Part shown: positions 1 to 11,290 of the stretch, piece by piece
Position numbering within the stretch: the stretch's first letter is position 1
How the letters are laid out: every line of letters starts with the position of its first letter
DNA from: Hypomesus transpacificus
Taxonomy: Eukaryota; Chordata; Actinopteri; Osmeriformes; Osmeridae
DNA: 64,000 nt
Assembly (NCBI RefSeq): GCF_021917145.1
Contig: NC_061074.1
Coordinates: 12,567,772-12,631,771, forward strand
Direction of reading: 5' to 3'
Notes under the pieces: generated by a model
Seen by the model: the letters and a program-made list of their open reading frames with translations, nothing else
Database searches by the model: none
What the model was told of the DNA's origin: nothing
Program-made: the position numbers and the translations under genes

Positions 1-24
1 CACCTCTGCCCCCCTGGCCTCTAG

Positions 25-131
25 GTGGAGCTGTACCTCGGATGCAGGCATCTTCCACCGTGCGTCGTCACTGTCAGTGGGTCAGGATCCCCATGTGAGA
101 TCTACGATGGAAACCAGGGCCTGAAATCTGG
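25..131 (+). other. Candidate exon, possibly 5' non-coding exon of lrfn1
   Basis: A pyrimidine-rich tract ending in CTCTAG precedes position 25, and a strong donor (CTG|GTGAGTA) follows position 131, so the 107 bp between look like an internal exon on the + strand. Only the first forward frame is open throughout; its 35 codons match no family I recognise. The next + strand gene is lrfn1, whose coding exon starts after a splice acceptor at 11,270, so this could be one of its untranslated leader exons. It could equally belong to an upstream gene or be a chance pairing of splice-like sites. Transcript evidence would decide. Confidence 0.3.
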
Positions 132-1043
132 TGAGTACGGTGTGAAGCCCTCCCTAGTCTTTTTCCCGACCCACTGCATATTGACTTGAGTTGCTACATC
201 TGTTGTTCTCTCACCCGGGGCAAAATTCACTGTTGTGAAGCAATGGAGAGGAGGAGGGGCAAGTGTTTGAGGCTTGCAGATGCAAAATTATGTAGATCAC
301 TGGCACTTGGAAACAGCTGGCCATTTGGCGCCAAAAAACGGCAATAAATAAATACATTACAAACTAAAGAAAGAGTCCTTCAGAGCCACCAGTGTGTAAC
401 CAATTATTCCAATGGCCCGTTCTGCATCAGTAATTAAGCCATAGAAACACCATAAAGTTCCCCTCTTTCCAAAACAAACCCCCAAACAAAGCAGAGATGG
501 GAAGCCATAGTGATCCACTAAATAACATGTAATTTGAGGCGATTAATTAAAAACAAAATACACATGAGGATACAGGGTAATCATCTGTGCTGTGTCTTCA
601 GAGTGAAGCCAATCTACAGCCCTGCTGGTGTGCTTTGAATCATACAGCTACCTGTATCCCCCCCCCCCCCCCCCAACATCTGTCATCTGTAGCTGGACCA
701 TACGTATTGCCTGGAAATCTCAGCACACTATATCTACTGGGTCAAATAAATGATGATGCAGAGCTACTGTGTTGCCGGCACCAGTGTTGGCTAAGGGCTT
801 TGTGTAAACAAAAGGTGTGTGTGATTCCCACAGGGGCTGGTGGGCATGGTGGATTGCCCTGCGTCTCACTGAACCCCTGTGGTCAGGACCCCTGTGGTTT
901 CTGTGGTCAGGGGGGGTCGCACAGTGCTTGGAACAGAGAAATATGATGTCTTCCTCATGTGTGCCTTTGCTCAAAGGGAATGAGAGGGCATTGCTAATTA
1001 CACAGCTAGTATTACTGAGCCTAGCTGAGCTGTTATCCCCTCC

Positions 1044-1862
1044 GTGATCCCCCCCTCTTCCCCCCAGCCCCCCATCCCTTCTCCCCCCCCTCTTCCCCCC
1101 ATCCCCCCCTCTTCCCCCCAGCCCCCCATCCCTTCTCCCCCCCCCTCTTCCCCCCATCCCCCCCTCTTCCCCCCCAGCCCCCCATTCCTTTTCCCCCCCC
1201 TCTTCCCCCCATCCCCCCCTCTTCCCCCCAGCCCCCCATTCCTTTTCCCCCCCCTCTTCCCCCCATCCCCCCCTCTTCCCCCCAGCCCCCCTTCTTCCCC
1301 CCAGCCCCCCATCCCTTCTCCCCCCCCTCTTCCCCCCATCCCCCCCTCTTCCCCCCAGCCCCCCTTCTTCCCCCCAGCCCCCCATCCCTTCTCCCCCCCC
1401 CTCTTCCCCCCATCCCCCCTTCTTCCCCCCAGCCCCCCATCCCTTCTCCCCCCCCCTTCTTCCCCCCAGCCCCCCATCCCTTCTCCCCCCCCCTCTTCCC
1501 CCCATCCCCCCCTCTTCCCCCCAGCCCCCCATCCCTTCTCCCCCCCCTCTTCCCCCCAGCCCCCCTTCTTCCCCCCAGCCCCCCATCCCTTCTCCCCCCC
1601 CCTCTTCCCCCCAGCCCCCCATCCCTTCTCCCCCCCCCTCTTCCCCCCAGCCCCCCATCCCTTCTCCCCCCCCCCTCTTCCCCCCAGCCCCCCATCCCTT
1701 CTCCCCCCCCCCTCTTCCCCCCAGCCCCCCATCCCTTCTCCCCCCCCCCTCTTCCCCCCAGCCCCCCATCCCTTCTCCCCCCCCCCTCTTCCCCCCAGCC
1801 CCCCACCCCTTCTCCCCCCCCCTCTTCCCCCCAGCCCCCCATCCCTCCATCCCTTCTTCCCA
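1044..1862. repeat. C-rich minisatellite (about 33-36 bp unit)
   Basis: Roughly 820 bp made almost only of C and T on the + strand. It is built from repeated blocks of poly-C, CTCTT, poly-C, CAG, poly-C, ATCCCTTCT, with units near 33-36 bp and shorter partial units interspersed. The complementary strand carries dense runs of 4-8 G. Long open frames on both strands (Gly/Arg/Lys-rich on -, Pro/Ser-rich on +) are by-products of the repeat and not genes. Confidence 0.95.
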
Positions 1863-2488
1863 CCTGCTGACTAGCAGAGTCTGCAGTAGTCATGCGTTCT
1901 GCATCACTATGCATATTTCCTGCACCTCAGGACATTGTAATCTGTCTGTTGAGCGCCATAAAAATAATGCACATGCTTTAATTAGCTGTAGCAAACGAAT
2001 GCTAGCATACCCTTTGCTGTCAAGTGGAAGCAATTTCCATTTTTGGAATTTGGAAAATTTCTTTTTCTGTCAAATCACATTCTTTTATAACATGTGTGTT
2101 AAAAGAATGTGCAACAGCTGTTCTTTTGGCTGCCGTTTAATAAATTGTCTGGAGTGCAAGTGATAACAAGATACATAACAAGATGGCCCGTTGCAGTTCA
2201 TCTTTATGTACATAAATCTCGTGCTCATAAATTAGATTTTACAGTAAGTGTCCAGTAAGCAAGCAGTAAATACATAAGTTTAATCAGGAATCTGGGGGAA
2301 GGGAGGCCATGATGGAGGTTAACTTGAGTGATCTTCCCTCAAATATTCAAAATGCAAATGAGCACAGCACAGGATTCATCGCCGTGGAACTCAGCCCTCC
2401 TCCCCCATCTAGCTTTGTGGTAGACTCTCCTTTCACAGTCATCTGAGCTGCTGCCTCAATGTTTCCTAGAATACCAAGTACCAGAGCT

Positions 2489-2620
2489 AGAGAAAGAGAG
2501 AGAGACAGAGAGAAGGAGAGAGAGATGGACGAAGAGAAAGGGACAGAGAGAGATTCTGTAAAGTGACGGTGAGAGAGAGGGAAGGAGTGAGGGAGAGAAA
2601 GAGAGAGAGAGAGAGAGAAA

Positions 2621-2699
<79 letters not shown>

Positions 2700-2763
2700 C
2701 ATTATAACGTGGTGTGGAGCGGAGCAGCTTTAGGCCTAATCAGGGGGGGGGGGGGGGGGGGGG
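2489..2763. repeat. GA microsatellite followed by 21-base poly-G
   Basis: Imperfect GA/GGGA/GACA repeat from about 2,489, becoming pure (GA)n around 2,627-2,692. After a 45-base spacer there is an uninterrupted run of 21 G at 2,743-2,763. It forms a strongly purine-biased strand. Confidence 0.9.
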
Positions 2764-5700
2764 TCAGGTTTACCATGCCAAGACAACGTGTCGGAGCGCA
2801 GTCCCTGTGATTGGTGCACTACTCAAGCACAAAACGACACCATATGGTCAACCATATTACACTGATTCACAGGGATTACAAACTGGAAGTACTGTAATTT
2901 GGTGAGATAGAAGAGACCAGAAACAAGTCAAACAAGATACCGGATTCTTATTAGAGAGATGGTGCATCACAGTCACACTGACGTACAAATACCATCGATC
3001 AAACAATTCAAGCGGCAGACAACGTAGACATGGGTATGCGAGGGTGTCGCCTACGTTACGTGCTTGACCTGACTTCAGGTTATTTTCTCTTCCACACCCT
3101 GTCACTCGTACTCTGCATCTCACCGTGAACACGGATGCAGGGAATTCGGTTGAGCGCATGTAGACGTGACTCACAGAGAACATGGCTGAATTGACTCACT
3201 CTGTTCATAGGCTTCAGCCCTTGTTCTTTGTTGACAGTTTGTTAGTTGTTTATGTTGAGTTTGTCTTGACTCCTCGAAGACAAGCATGACTCATTCGTTA
3301 TCATATTCCAACAGGAACAGTCATTTCCACACAAACACTTCAGAAAAGTAATTGATCAAAGATATGTTCAATGAGACAGAACACTGCCGAGCTCATTTTC
3401 CCCATCCGGCTGTCAGCAGTGTGTTTGACTGTGTTCAGACTCCTGGCTAAACACTCCAGCACTTTGATTGACCCCAAGAAATACCAAAATATGAGTGTCA
3501 TGTTTTCAGACTAGTATATACCTTCTACTACTACTACTACTACTAGACAATAGGCAGTAATCGAATAAAACACAATTTTCTTCAGAGTGATCTGAGCAGG
3601 AAAATCTTCAAAGGAGCATGACTTCTCTTTCTTTTGTGGGGGGATCAAATAGCCTACCTCTCAAAAGCATTTGAGTCACAATTGACTTTTGTTCACGCTT
3701 TCACTGTCAACAAATAGGCTGTTTATTCATCACAACAAGATTTGTAAATGGCTCCTTCGGCTCAGTTGAAAGGCACCTGTGGCCAGCTGTGCAAAGAGAT
3801 GCGCCCGCTTCATTCTCCTCCTCACTCCGCGCAATTTAAAATACTCTTTGACACGTAGGGGGTGCGATGGGTTGCGCAGCATGCAGGCTAATATCTGAGC
3901 CACGCAGAGTTGGCATCCATCCCTGAATCAAAGTAAACAAGGCCATGATATGAACCTTCCTCTTTTATATCGCTTACCACACACAGGGTGTGGAAACGCG
4001 CCACGTGACCGCGTGCTGACGAGCAACTGGTTGCAAGCCTGCCTTCCTCCATTGTCTGGCATACGGGAGAGAGGATGGGTGCCCCCGAAGAGGGCTGGCA
4101 CATCTCATCCTGCTTCCATCTGCCTGCATGCCTGGCAATGCAACCCTGCCTGCACCACTTCAAATTATGCTCACGTCCAAGCTGTTACTGTAATTTGCAT
4201 TGGCTCGTGGGTAGGGGACGGGGGGGCGGGGGGGGTGCGGGAGGGAGGGAGGCACGGAGGGAGGAGGAGGAACACCACATGAAGCAGGGCTGATATAAGT
4301 GGCCCTGGCAGCACAATGAGCTTGCTTGGGCTTAGCTTTATGGATGGCGCAGAAAAATCAGGCCTGTATTAAAGTGTAATGATGTCACAGAGCAAGTTGC
4401 TTTTCTGTTGAAGATTAAGGCGGGAGCATAGGGGTGTTGAATTACAGAAAAACAGTGTTTGAAAATGGGGCATTGAAGTGAATTTCTGGATTAACCCTGA
4501 CTGAAAATGTGATTACCAGGCTGCCTAGTGTTCTGAGTGGATGCTGCAAAACCTGAGTCACATACGATGGCGCATTGGAATCTCTGTCCAATCATGGTCT
4601 GTCGTTTGTAAGTTAATAACCGTATAGCCGGGCTGCTCTTTTTTTCTGTTTGTCTCGTCTCCAACAGCAACATCCAATCAAAATCCTCACATGCACTGTA
4701 GTGTTGTCCTCTGACTAATATTGGTGTGATAAAGGGAAGTGTAGCTTCAGGGGAAATTCTGAAAGTGCGGTCATAGCAGCTCCCCACGATGCCCTGAGAC
4801 ACCAGGAATAGTACGTTTACCTCAAGCAAAAAGACTGATTCGTATTTGCCTCGGCTGTTGTGAATCCTCCGTCACCAACACTGTTAACTGCAGTCCGACA
4901 GAGAACCTAGCCAAGCCCACCGTAGCCATGTGTACAGAAGGGCTTTATGTACAAGCGATTATCCCAAACAAACACATTTCTGAGAACTGACAACATTTTG
5001 CTGAGAAGGATCTATCATAGAACACACTCTACGGAAGAGTTTGAATGTATGCATCAGCACAGATATAACTGGACTCAGACACCATTGCTTTAAGATCTAG
5101 CAAAACTTGTTTTTGGAGCTCAGTTCAATCCATGTACTCTGATCTTACTTTCAGTGTATCAAAATGAACGGACATTTCCGACAAGACATATAGCCCAATA
5201 GAGACTGACTATTTTATAGTGTAGTAGAGTCTGGAAACTCTTATGTTCTTCTGGAACAACATGTCCAGCTCCATGAGTACCTAGCAATGTCTACCAAAGG
5301 CTTGTCATCTTATAATCATGTGTGTCGAAAAATAAAACCTCGTCATTTTGTCCATAACAACAACAAACCGCTGTTCCATTAAAACAGGTCAAATTTCAAA
5401 TGGACCATTTCAGTTGTGTTTGTCCCCTGAGGCCTAGTTGTGTGACGCAAGTGATTTCCCACAGTAGCAAAGGTTTAATGTCCGGTCTATAGCCATGCTC
5501 TGGTGGTGCTCTGCCACAGGGACTTCTCTAATGCACAGCAAACAAACCCACTGAAAACACTGAAGGAGTGTCACTCTACAAGAAAGGTGATTAAAGCTGT
5601 TTTTGAGCCAGCTTTGACTGTCTTAGCGATCAAGCTACAGTAATAGTACTGTAGTACAAAGCACAACAATTTACCTGGAAGGACACAGGAAGGTCCTGTA

Positions 5701-6954
5701 AATTCCAGTCTATGAGAAGGTTGTGAACATACGCTGTAGCTCAATGCATTGTTTTGGTGCATACTGCATCTTTGAAGACTATCTGATAATGAACAATGAA
5801 ATATTTATGAGTTCCTAATTCTTAAATGCTCAGTGGAGAGGAGCCAATGCATATCACATCCATTCAATTGTCCATTTAATGCAAATAATGACATCATCGG
5901 CAAAAAAGCGATTAGTTTAATGTCTTTCTACAGAGCTTTACAATGTAGAAAATCACATTGTTCCTTGGACTGCAAACTGTTGTGTAAGAGTGTGTGTATA
6001 TCATCACACTCAGATGGTTAACTACTTTTTTCTAAAGGAACACAGTTTAAACACATAACATGACTCAATGTTGTTCTTATTTACAGCAGCAGTCAATACT
6101 AAAGCCCAATAAACAATCCTAGTAATGTGACATAACTTCCTGTTTTACTCCACACATTACAGTAATCCGGGCTCTTGGTTCTGTAGAGTGACCTCTGATT
6201 CTACAAAGGATTGGTCTGCAGTGGCTTCCTGATTGACTACAGTTTTAAGACATTATATGGTTATCATAAAAAAATTACACTACCCATTAAAACAGTGGTT
6301 TTGGTGAGACTACAAATTAAACCAGAGCACAGTGATTAGTCAGGTTTATCAAGATAACAGTTTAATACCAACTCACCTGCTATTAAAAACTGCATTTGAT
6401 ACCCAACTTTCTATTCATATTGCTCCCAGCCTCTGACAGTAAGCTTTCACTTAACAAGAGATACAAAACTATTTAGCTTAGTTTCATCGTGATTGCCATC
6501 CAAATGTTCTCATCACAATGTTTTGTATAAAACTTTTAAATGCCTTAATTTCCCATTCTGACCACAGGAGATGGGAAAGTTCTCGTAGCACCGCTAAGTT
6601 GGGCAGGTGGCCATCTCAAATAAAAGGACTGTGTATTGTCCTGATTATTCTACTAATTATGGGAGCTAACAGGGAGAACGCAGTCAGAGGCTTTTTGGCT
6701 CAGCAGTAGCAATTCATGCATAATGTGGTTTGGCTTCAAAAACACCACATCCAATAATTCTATTATGCATCGTCTTGTCTTTTCGATTACTGCGACCATC
6801 CCCATGAATAATGTCATGGACCTAATTAAGCTTCAGGCAAAAGGAATGTTGCTGTGGTTGTAAACATGTCTATCTGGATACAATTTGTTAAGCTTTGCTT
6901 TACAGTAAGGGTCTCAATGTAAAGCAAGATATTAAGCAGTCAAAAGCAGAAAAA

Positions 6955-7750
6955 ATTGTCATAAAGGGATGGACATGGTCAGCAACAACACTGAGGTAGG
7001 CTGTGGTGTTTAGATTACGCTCAATTGGTACTTAGGGGCCCAAAGTGTAGCAATACAATATCTACGCGCCATTACACCAGCACCACCTGCCTGAACCGTA
7101 CAGACAAGATGGACCCACACTTTCATGTTTACACCAAATTCTGACCCTACCATCTGAGTGTCGCAGCAGATCAACTGATCAAACCAGGCAACATTTTTTC
7201 AATCTTCTATTATCAAATTTTGGTCACCCTGTGCAATCTTTGCTGACAGTAGAGGCCTCTGGCGTGGTTTTCTGCTGTTGTTGTAGTCCATTTGCTTCAA
7301 GGTTCAATGTGTTGTGCATTCAGAGATGCCCTTCTGCATACCTCAGTTGTGACAAGTAGTTATTTGAGTTACTGTTTCTATCAGCTCGAACCAGTTTGGC
7401 CATTGTTCTGTGACCTCTGCCAGTCATTTTCATCCAGAGAACCACTCACTGTTGATTTGCTCTTTTTCCAACCATTCTCCGTAACCCATGGAGACGATAG
7501 TGCGTGGAAATTCCGGGGATCAGCAGTTTCTGAAACGTTCAAACATGCTCGTCCGGCACCAACAATGATGCCACATTCAAAGTAAATTCAATCAAATGTC
7601 TTCCCCATTTTGATGCTTGGTTTGAAGATTGTCTTGTCCATGTCTACATGCCTAGATGCATTGAGCTGCTGCCACGTGATTGGCTCAATCGATGTTTGCC
7701 TTAACAAGAAGTTGAAGACGTGTACCTAGTAAAGTGGCTGGTGAGTGTAT
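6955..7750 (-). mobile_element. Decayed Tc1/mariner-type transposon, 5'-truncated copy
   Basis: Read on the minus strand, this segment resembles the widespread fish Tc1-like element whose terminus reads roughly TACACTCACCRGCCACTTTA. That terminus is seen inverted at about 7,725-7,748. Interior blocks correspond to a DDE transposase N-terminal helix-turn-helix region and the start of the catalytic core (for example the segment encoding a G-R-V-R-I-W-like motif near 7,150). Frameshifts and stops prevent any full transposase frame. The copy stops near 6,955, so the rest of the transposase and the second terminal repeat are missing. It is an inactive fossil. Confidence 0.75.
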
Positions 7751-10700
7751 GTGTGAATCCCCCAGTGAAACTTTGATCAAATAGACATTCCTCTAAAAAA
7801 TGACTTACCCCGAGCAATGATCGCTGAATCTTCTCTGCCATTTTCAGGAATAGCATGTTGTTTAAATGTTGTGGTACTAAAATCTTTGGACCTAGTTAAT
7901 AGTCTTCATTTTTTCCTTACGAAGTTGTAGAGGGGTCGTAATTGAAAAGATAAGACACATCATTCTGCATCCCAATATTTGCATGCGGACATAATTATAA
8001 AATGCAAATGTCCTCTGTTTATCAAGGTATTTTGCTTTGACAAGACGGGACCAGAAGTCCCCAGGGCAGTGGAGCTCCACACAGTTTGGCTGAGATGGCT
8101 CCGTGTGGCTGAGATGGAGCTGACTCCGATGAACTCAGCCTGTCAATAATTATGCCGGCTTCTTGACGAGAGTCACAGTGGAGCAGCCAACAGTTCACTG
8201 CCGGCACTGTCTAATTGGAATTTACTCTTGCTTGACAGTCGCACCGAGAAAAGAAAAAGAGCATTGCGTGCACGTCAAGATGGCCTTTGCTAAACCATGG
8301 ATATGACATTGCATTCCAGAAAGACAGATATAATTGACCATTTAAAATGTTATATTCAAATTCTGGCCAAATGACCAATCATTTATATAAATTCCAAAAA
8401 TGTTGTCAGCAGAGAATATTTTTAATGTGCAAGCTTGTTGGAAATAGAAGCAATGACTTTCGTGCTTGCAAGTGGAAATTGCTCACTTCGAAGAGTATTC
8501 TCACTATTATTCTTAGTTTTAACACCACCATTGTATTAATAATTTAACATTGTATTATATCACACTATGAGATCGTAGTGTCATTGACATGGTATCTAAT
8601 TCTGTATCACTGATGGTTAGTGTTATAAAATAGTCTGTACCCTATGTACTACCAGTAGTGCAGTAGGTCATGCTGTTCTGACCTGAACTTATTGGTGAAA
8701 AGCTTGTGATTTGCAGCACTTAATACTTGCAGTACTCAAGATTACCTAAGGAAGTACATTAATTTCATGGACTACTACGTAAAAGGACCTTGTCAGCTGG
8801 AATTGTGTGTCCTAAAATGAAAGTGTAATTTAGTTTGCAGATGTCTCTGTCAATAATTGTTTAAATATGAACATTTGCTCTCCAAGATATCAACACGTGG
8901 ATTGTGTTAGGAAAAACAACATGAACGATTCATTAATTAGCTGAGCCTGTAATTAATAGTTAATATGTGGATATAATTAAAAGGATTACTAGGCAAACTT
9001 AAGCTTTATCTAATAGTGGTCTTTCTGACTGATGCTCTCAAGGTTGTGCTGATTTGTTTTAGGCTAAAATACTGCTGTAAATTGGCCAAAGACAGTAGGC
9101 TTAAACTCCAGCCCTTATCTTGTCTCCAAAGGAATGAACATGTATCCCAAACTGATTCATAAGACAGCAATCACTCGTTTAACAAGAGCCTCTTAACTGA
9201 ATAATGGAGGTCAAAGTCAGATTTAACAATAATAGAATAATGGAAAAATGTTATGCAGTACAAAGAACAAAAATACCCAGCAAGACATTTAAACACAGAC
9301 AGAATAACCTTAAGTGGTATTCCTCAAATTAGTTTCTAAATGCCGATCCATTGTTTATTCTCTACAAGTCTTTACCCTTGGCCACAGTGTGGTTTTAAGT
9401 GGGTGGCTGTTATAAAGCTGTGTAAATGTGCTTTATCTTTATCTCAATTAGGATAGAAACTTCGTTTTTCAGACAGCTTAACATCTTAATGCAATTCAAA
9501 GACCTACATTCTACACCAGAGTTGCCTGGCAACAAACTTTTTTTTTCCTTCCTCACCGGAGATGCAGAGAGATCAATAGAGTATCCTCAACGGTGATGGC
9601 AGGAAATTCTCTAGCACAGATGGCCCTCAGAGATCCTATGAGTTTTGTGGCCTAGTTACCATTTGAATGCTAACACAATAACTGGAAGATAATATTGAAT
9701 GAAAATTAAACAGTAGGCCTACTGGGTGATAAAAACTGCTGGCACATTGCACAAAATATTCTGGTATTTATTGGTTTAAAAAAGCGGTTTGTTACGGCTG
9801 TGAACCCATTATGTAAGATCTGTGGAATGAGTTAGAATAAGATTAGCTTTCATATTCTACTTTATAAAAGTAATGTCCCCAGCGTCTTAAAGGGTCACAT
9901 TGTGAGAATTAATTTACTCAAGGCAGCCACACTGATCTGCCAACAATAAAGGGGCTTTGCTAAATAACATTTTTATAAGAAAAACTATTTGGTGGTGTTT
10001 TGTGAGATGTCCTCTCACAGAATCACCCCCTGGTGTGACATTTCTGAATGTGTAAAGAATTTCTAACCTTGTGCAAGCATGACAGAACATTAAAATTTGG
10101 CACAGCCTAAGACAAGCCTGAGACATACGTACAATAATATTTTACATGCCTAAGCTGAAGTCTCTTCTTTCAAATCAAATTTGTGTTTACTGAGTCCAAA
10201 TCAAAAAAGCAAATCTAAAGACTTATATTGCTATAGAAAGGAAGACACGTGGGATTCAATCCTGATAACTAGTGTTAGGAATGAACATCTGGACAGTTGG
10301 TATATCCATCATTTATCTGAACATACTGTTGTAAGGATGTGTTTCCCACAGATAAAGTCAGTTGTCATCATATGTCCTCATTTTATCACCTTAATGGACG
10401 TTCTGATAAACATCAAGAGTTAATGCGTCAGTCACGAAAGATGGATGCCAAGGAAACCTGGATCTACTGGCAATATGGCAGACATCAACGAATGTTTTCC
10501 ATCGGGATTTAGTGGTTATTACACCCAAGGATGTCTTTCCACACCTGTCGGTGCAGACTTATGCTCTCGGAGAACTGAAATCAATACCGCTAAATGGGTA
10601 TCACAGAATCGTAGCATTCCCTCAACACTTCTCGCGCTATAATACATACCTCCATCTGAGGGGTTCATGACTAGGTTGCTATCCCTTATGTTTTTCACCT

Positions 10701-11290
10701 TCACTTTTTGTTGCTGTGATTTACTTGACAGACTCATGTCTAATTTTGCGGTACAATTCGGAAGCATAAGGAGAGCACGGAGCATGAAAAGGTCATACAG
10801 ATCCTCAAGCATGCTGACAAGTGCCCTTTCCCTCTCTAATTCTCTGTGCTGATGTGAATTCTCAGAACCGGAAAAATACAAAACCCACAGCGTATGATGG
10901 AAATGCGCATGACATATTAGCTTAATGTAGGAAACTACGCGGTGATCATTCAGCACATTACAGGGTTGTGTACTGATATAGCCTAGTGGTACATTACCCT
11001 GGTGTAAACCTATTCGGGGGTTGTTTTAGTCACTAGAAATGATAAAGAGACTGGGGGTCCATTGCAACACTGCCTTTCATCATCCCACACCATTATTTGC
11101 AAAACCTCTGTGTCTTACTGCGATTGATGCCCCTGCTGATATTTTCAATAATCCTGGTGGGTGCATCCATTTTTGTATCATAGTCCATATGCACACTTTT
11201 TTTTTTTTATCTTGAAAGGGGTCTACTTTTCACATGTCTGTCTCTGTTTCTCTTCCGCCTCTGTGTTCAGGATTTGGAAGCTGATAGACC

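Larger units (their letters stand above)
132..11270. other. Long non-coding stretch upstream of (or first intron of) lrfn1
   Basis: No coding exon could be supported over these 11 kb. Identifiable contents are poly-C at 658-674, a C-rich minisatellite (1,044-1,862), a GA microsatellite with poly-G (2,489-2,763), a short ACT repeat near 3,528-3,545 and a Tc1-like transposon relic (about 6,955-7,750). The remainder is AT-rich unique-looking sequence. The part around 3,960-4,280 is GC-richer with CACGTG and G-runs and might be regulatory, but no defined promoter element could be confirmed. Confidence 0.6.

Noticed and set aside
720..1914. Several long open frames (up to 376 codons) on both strands
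   Set aside because: They arise from the C/T-only minisatellite: Gly/Arg/Lys-rich on one strand, Pro/Ser-rich on the other, with no splice logic or family match.
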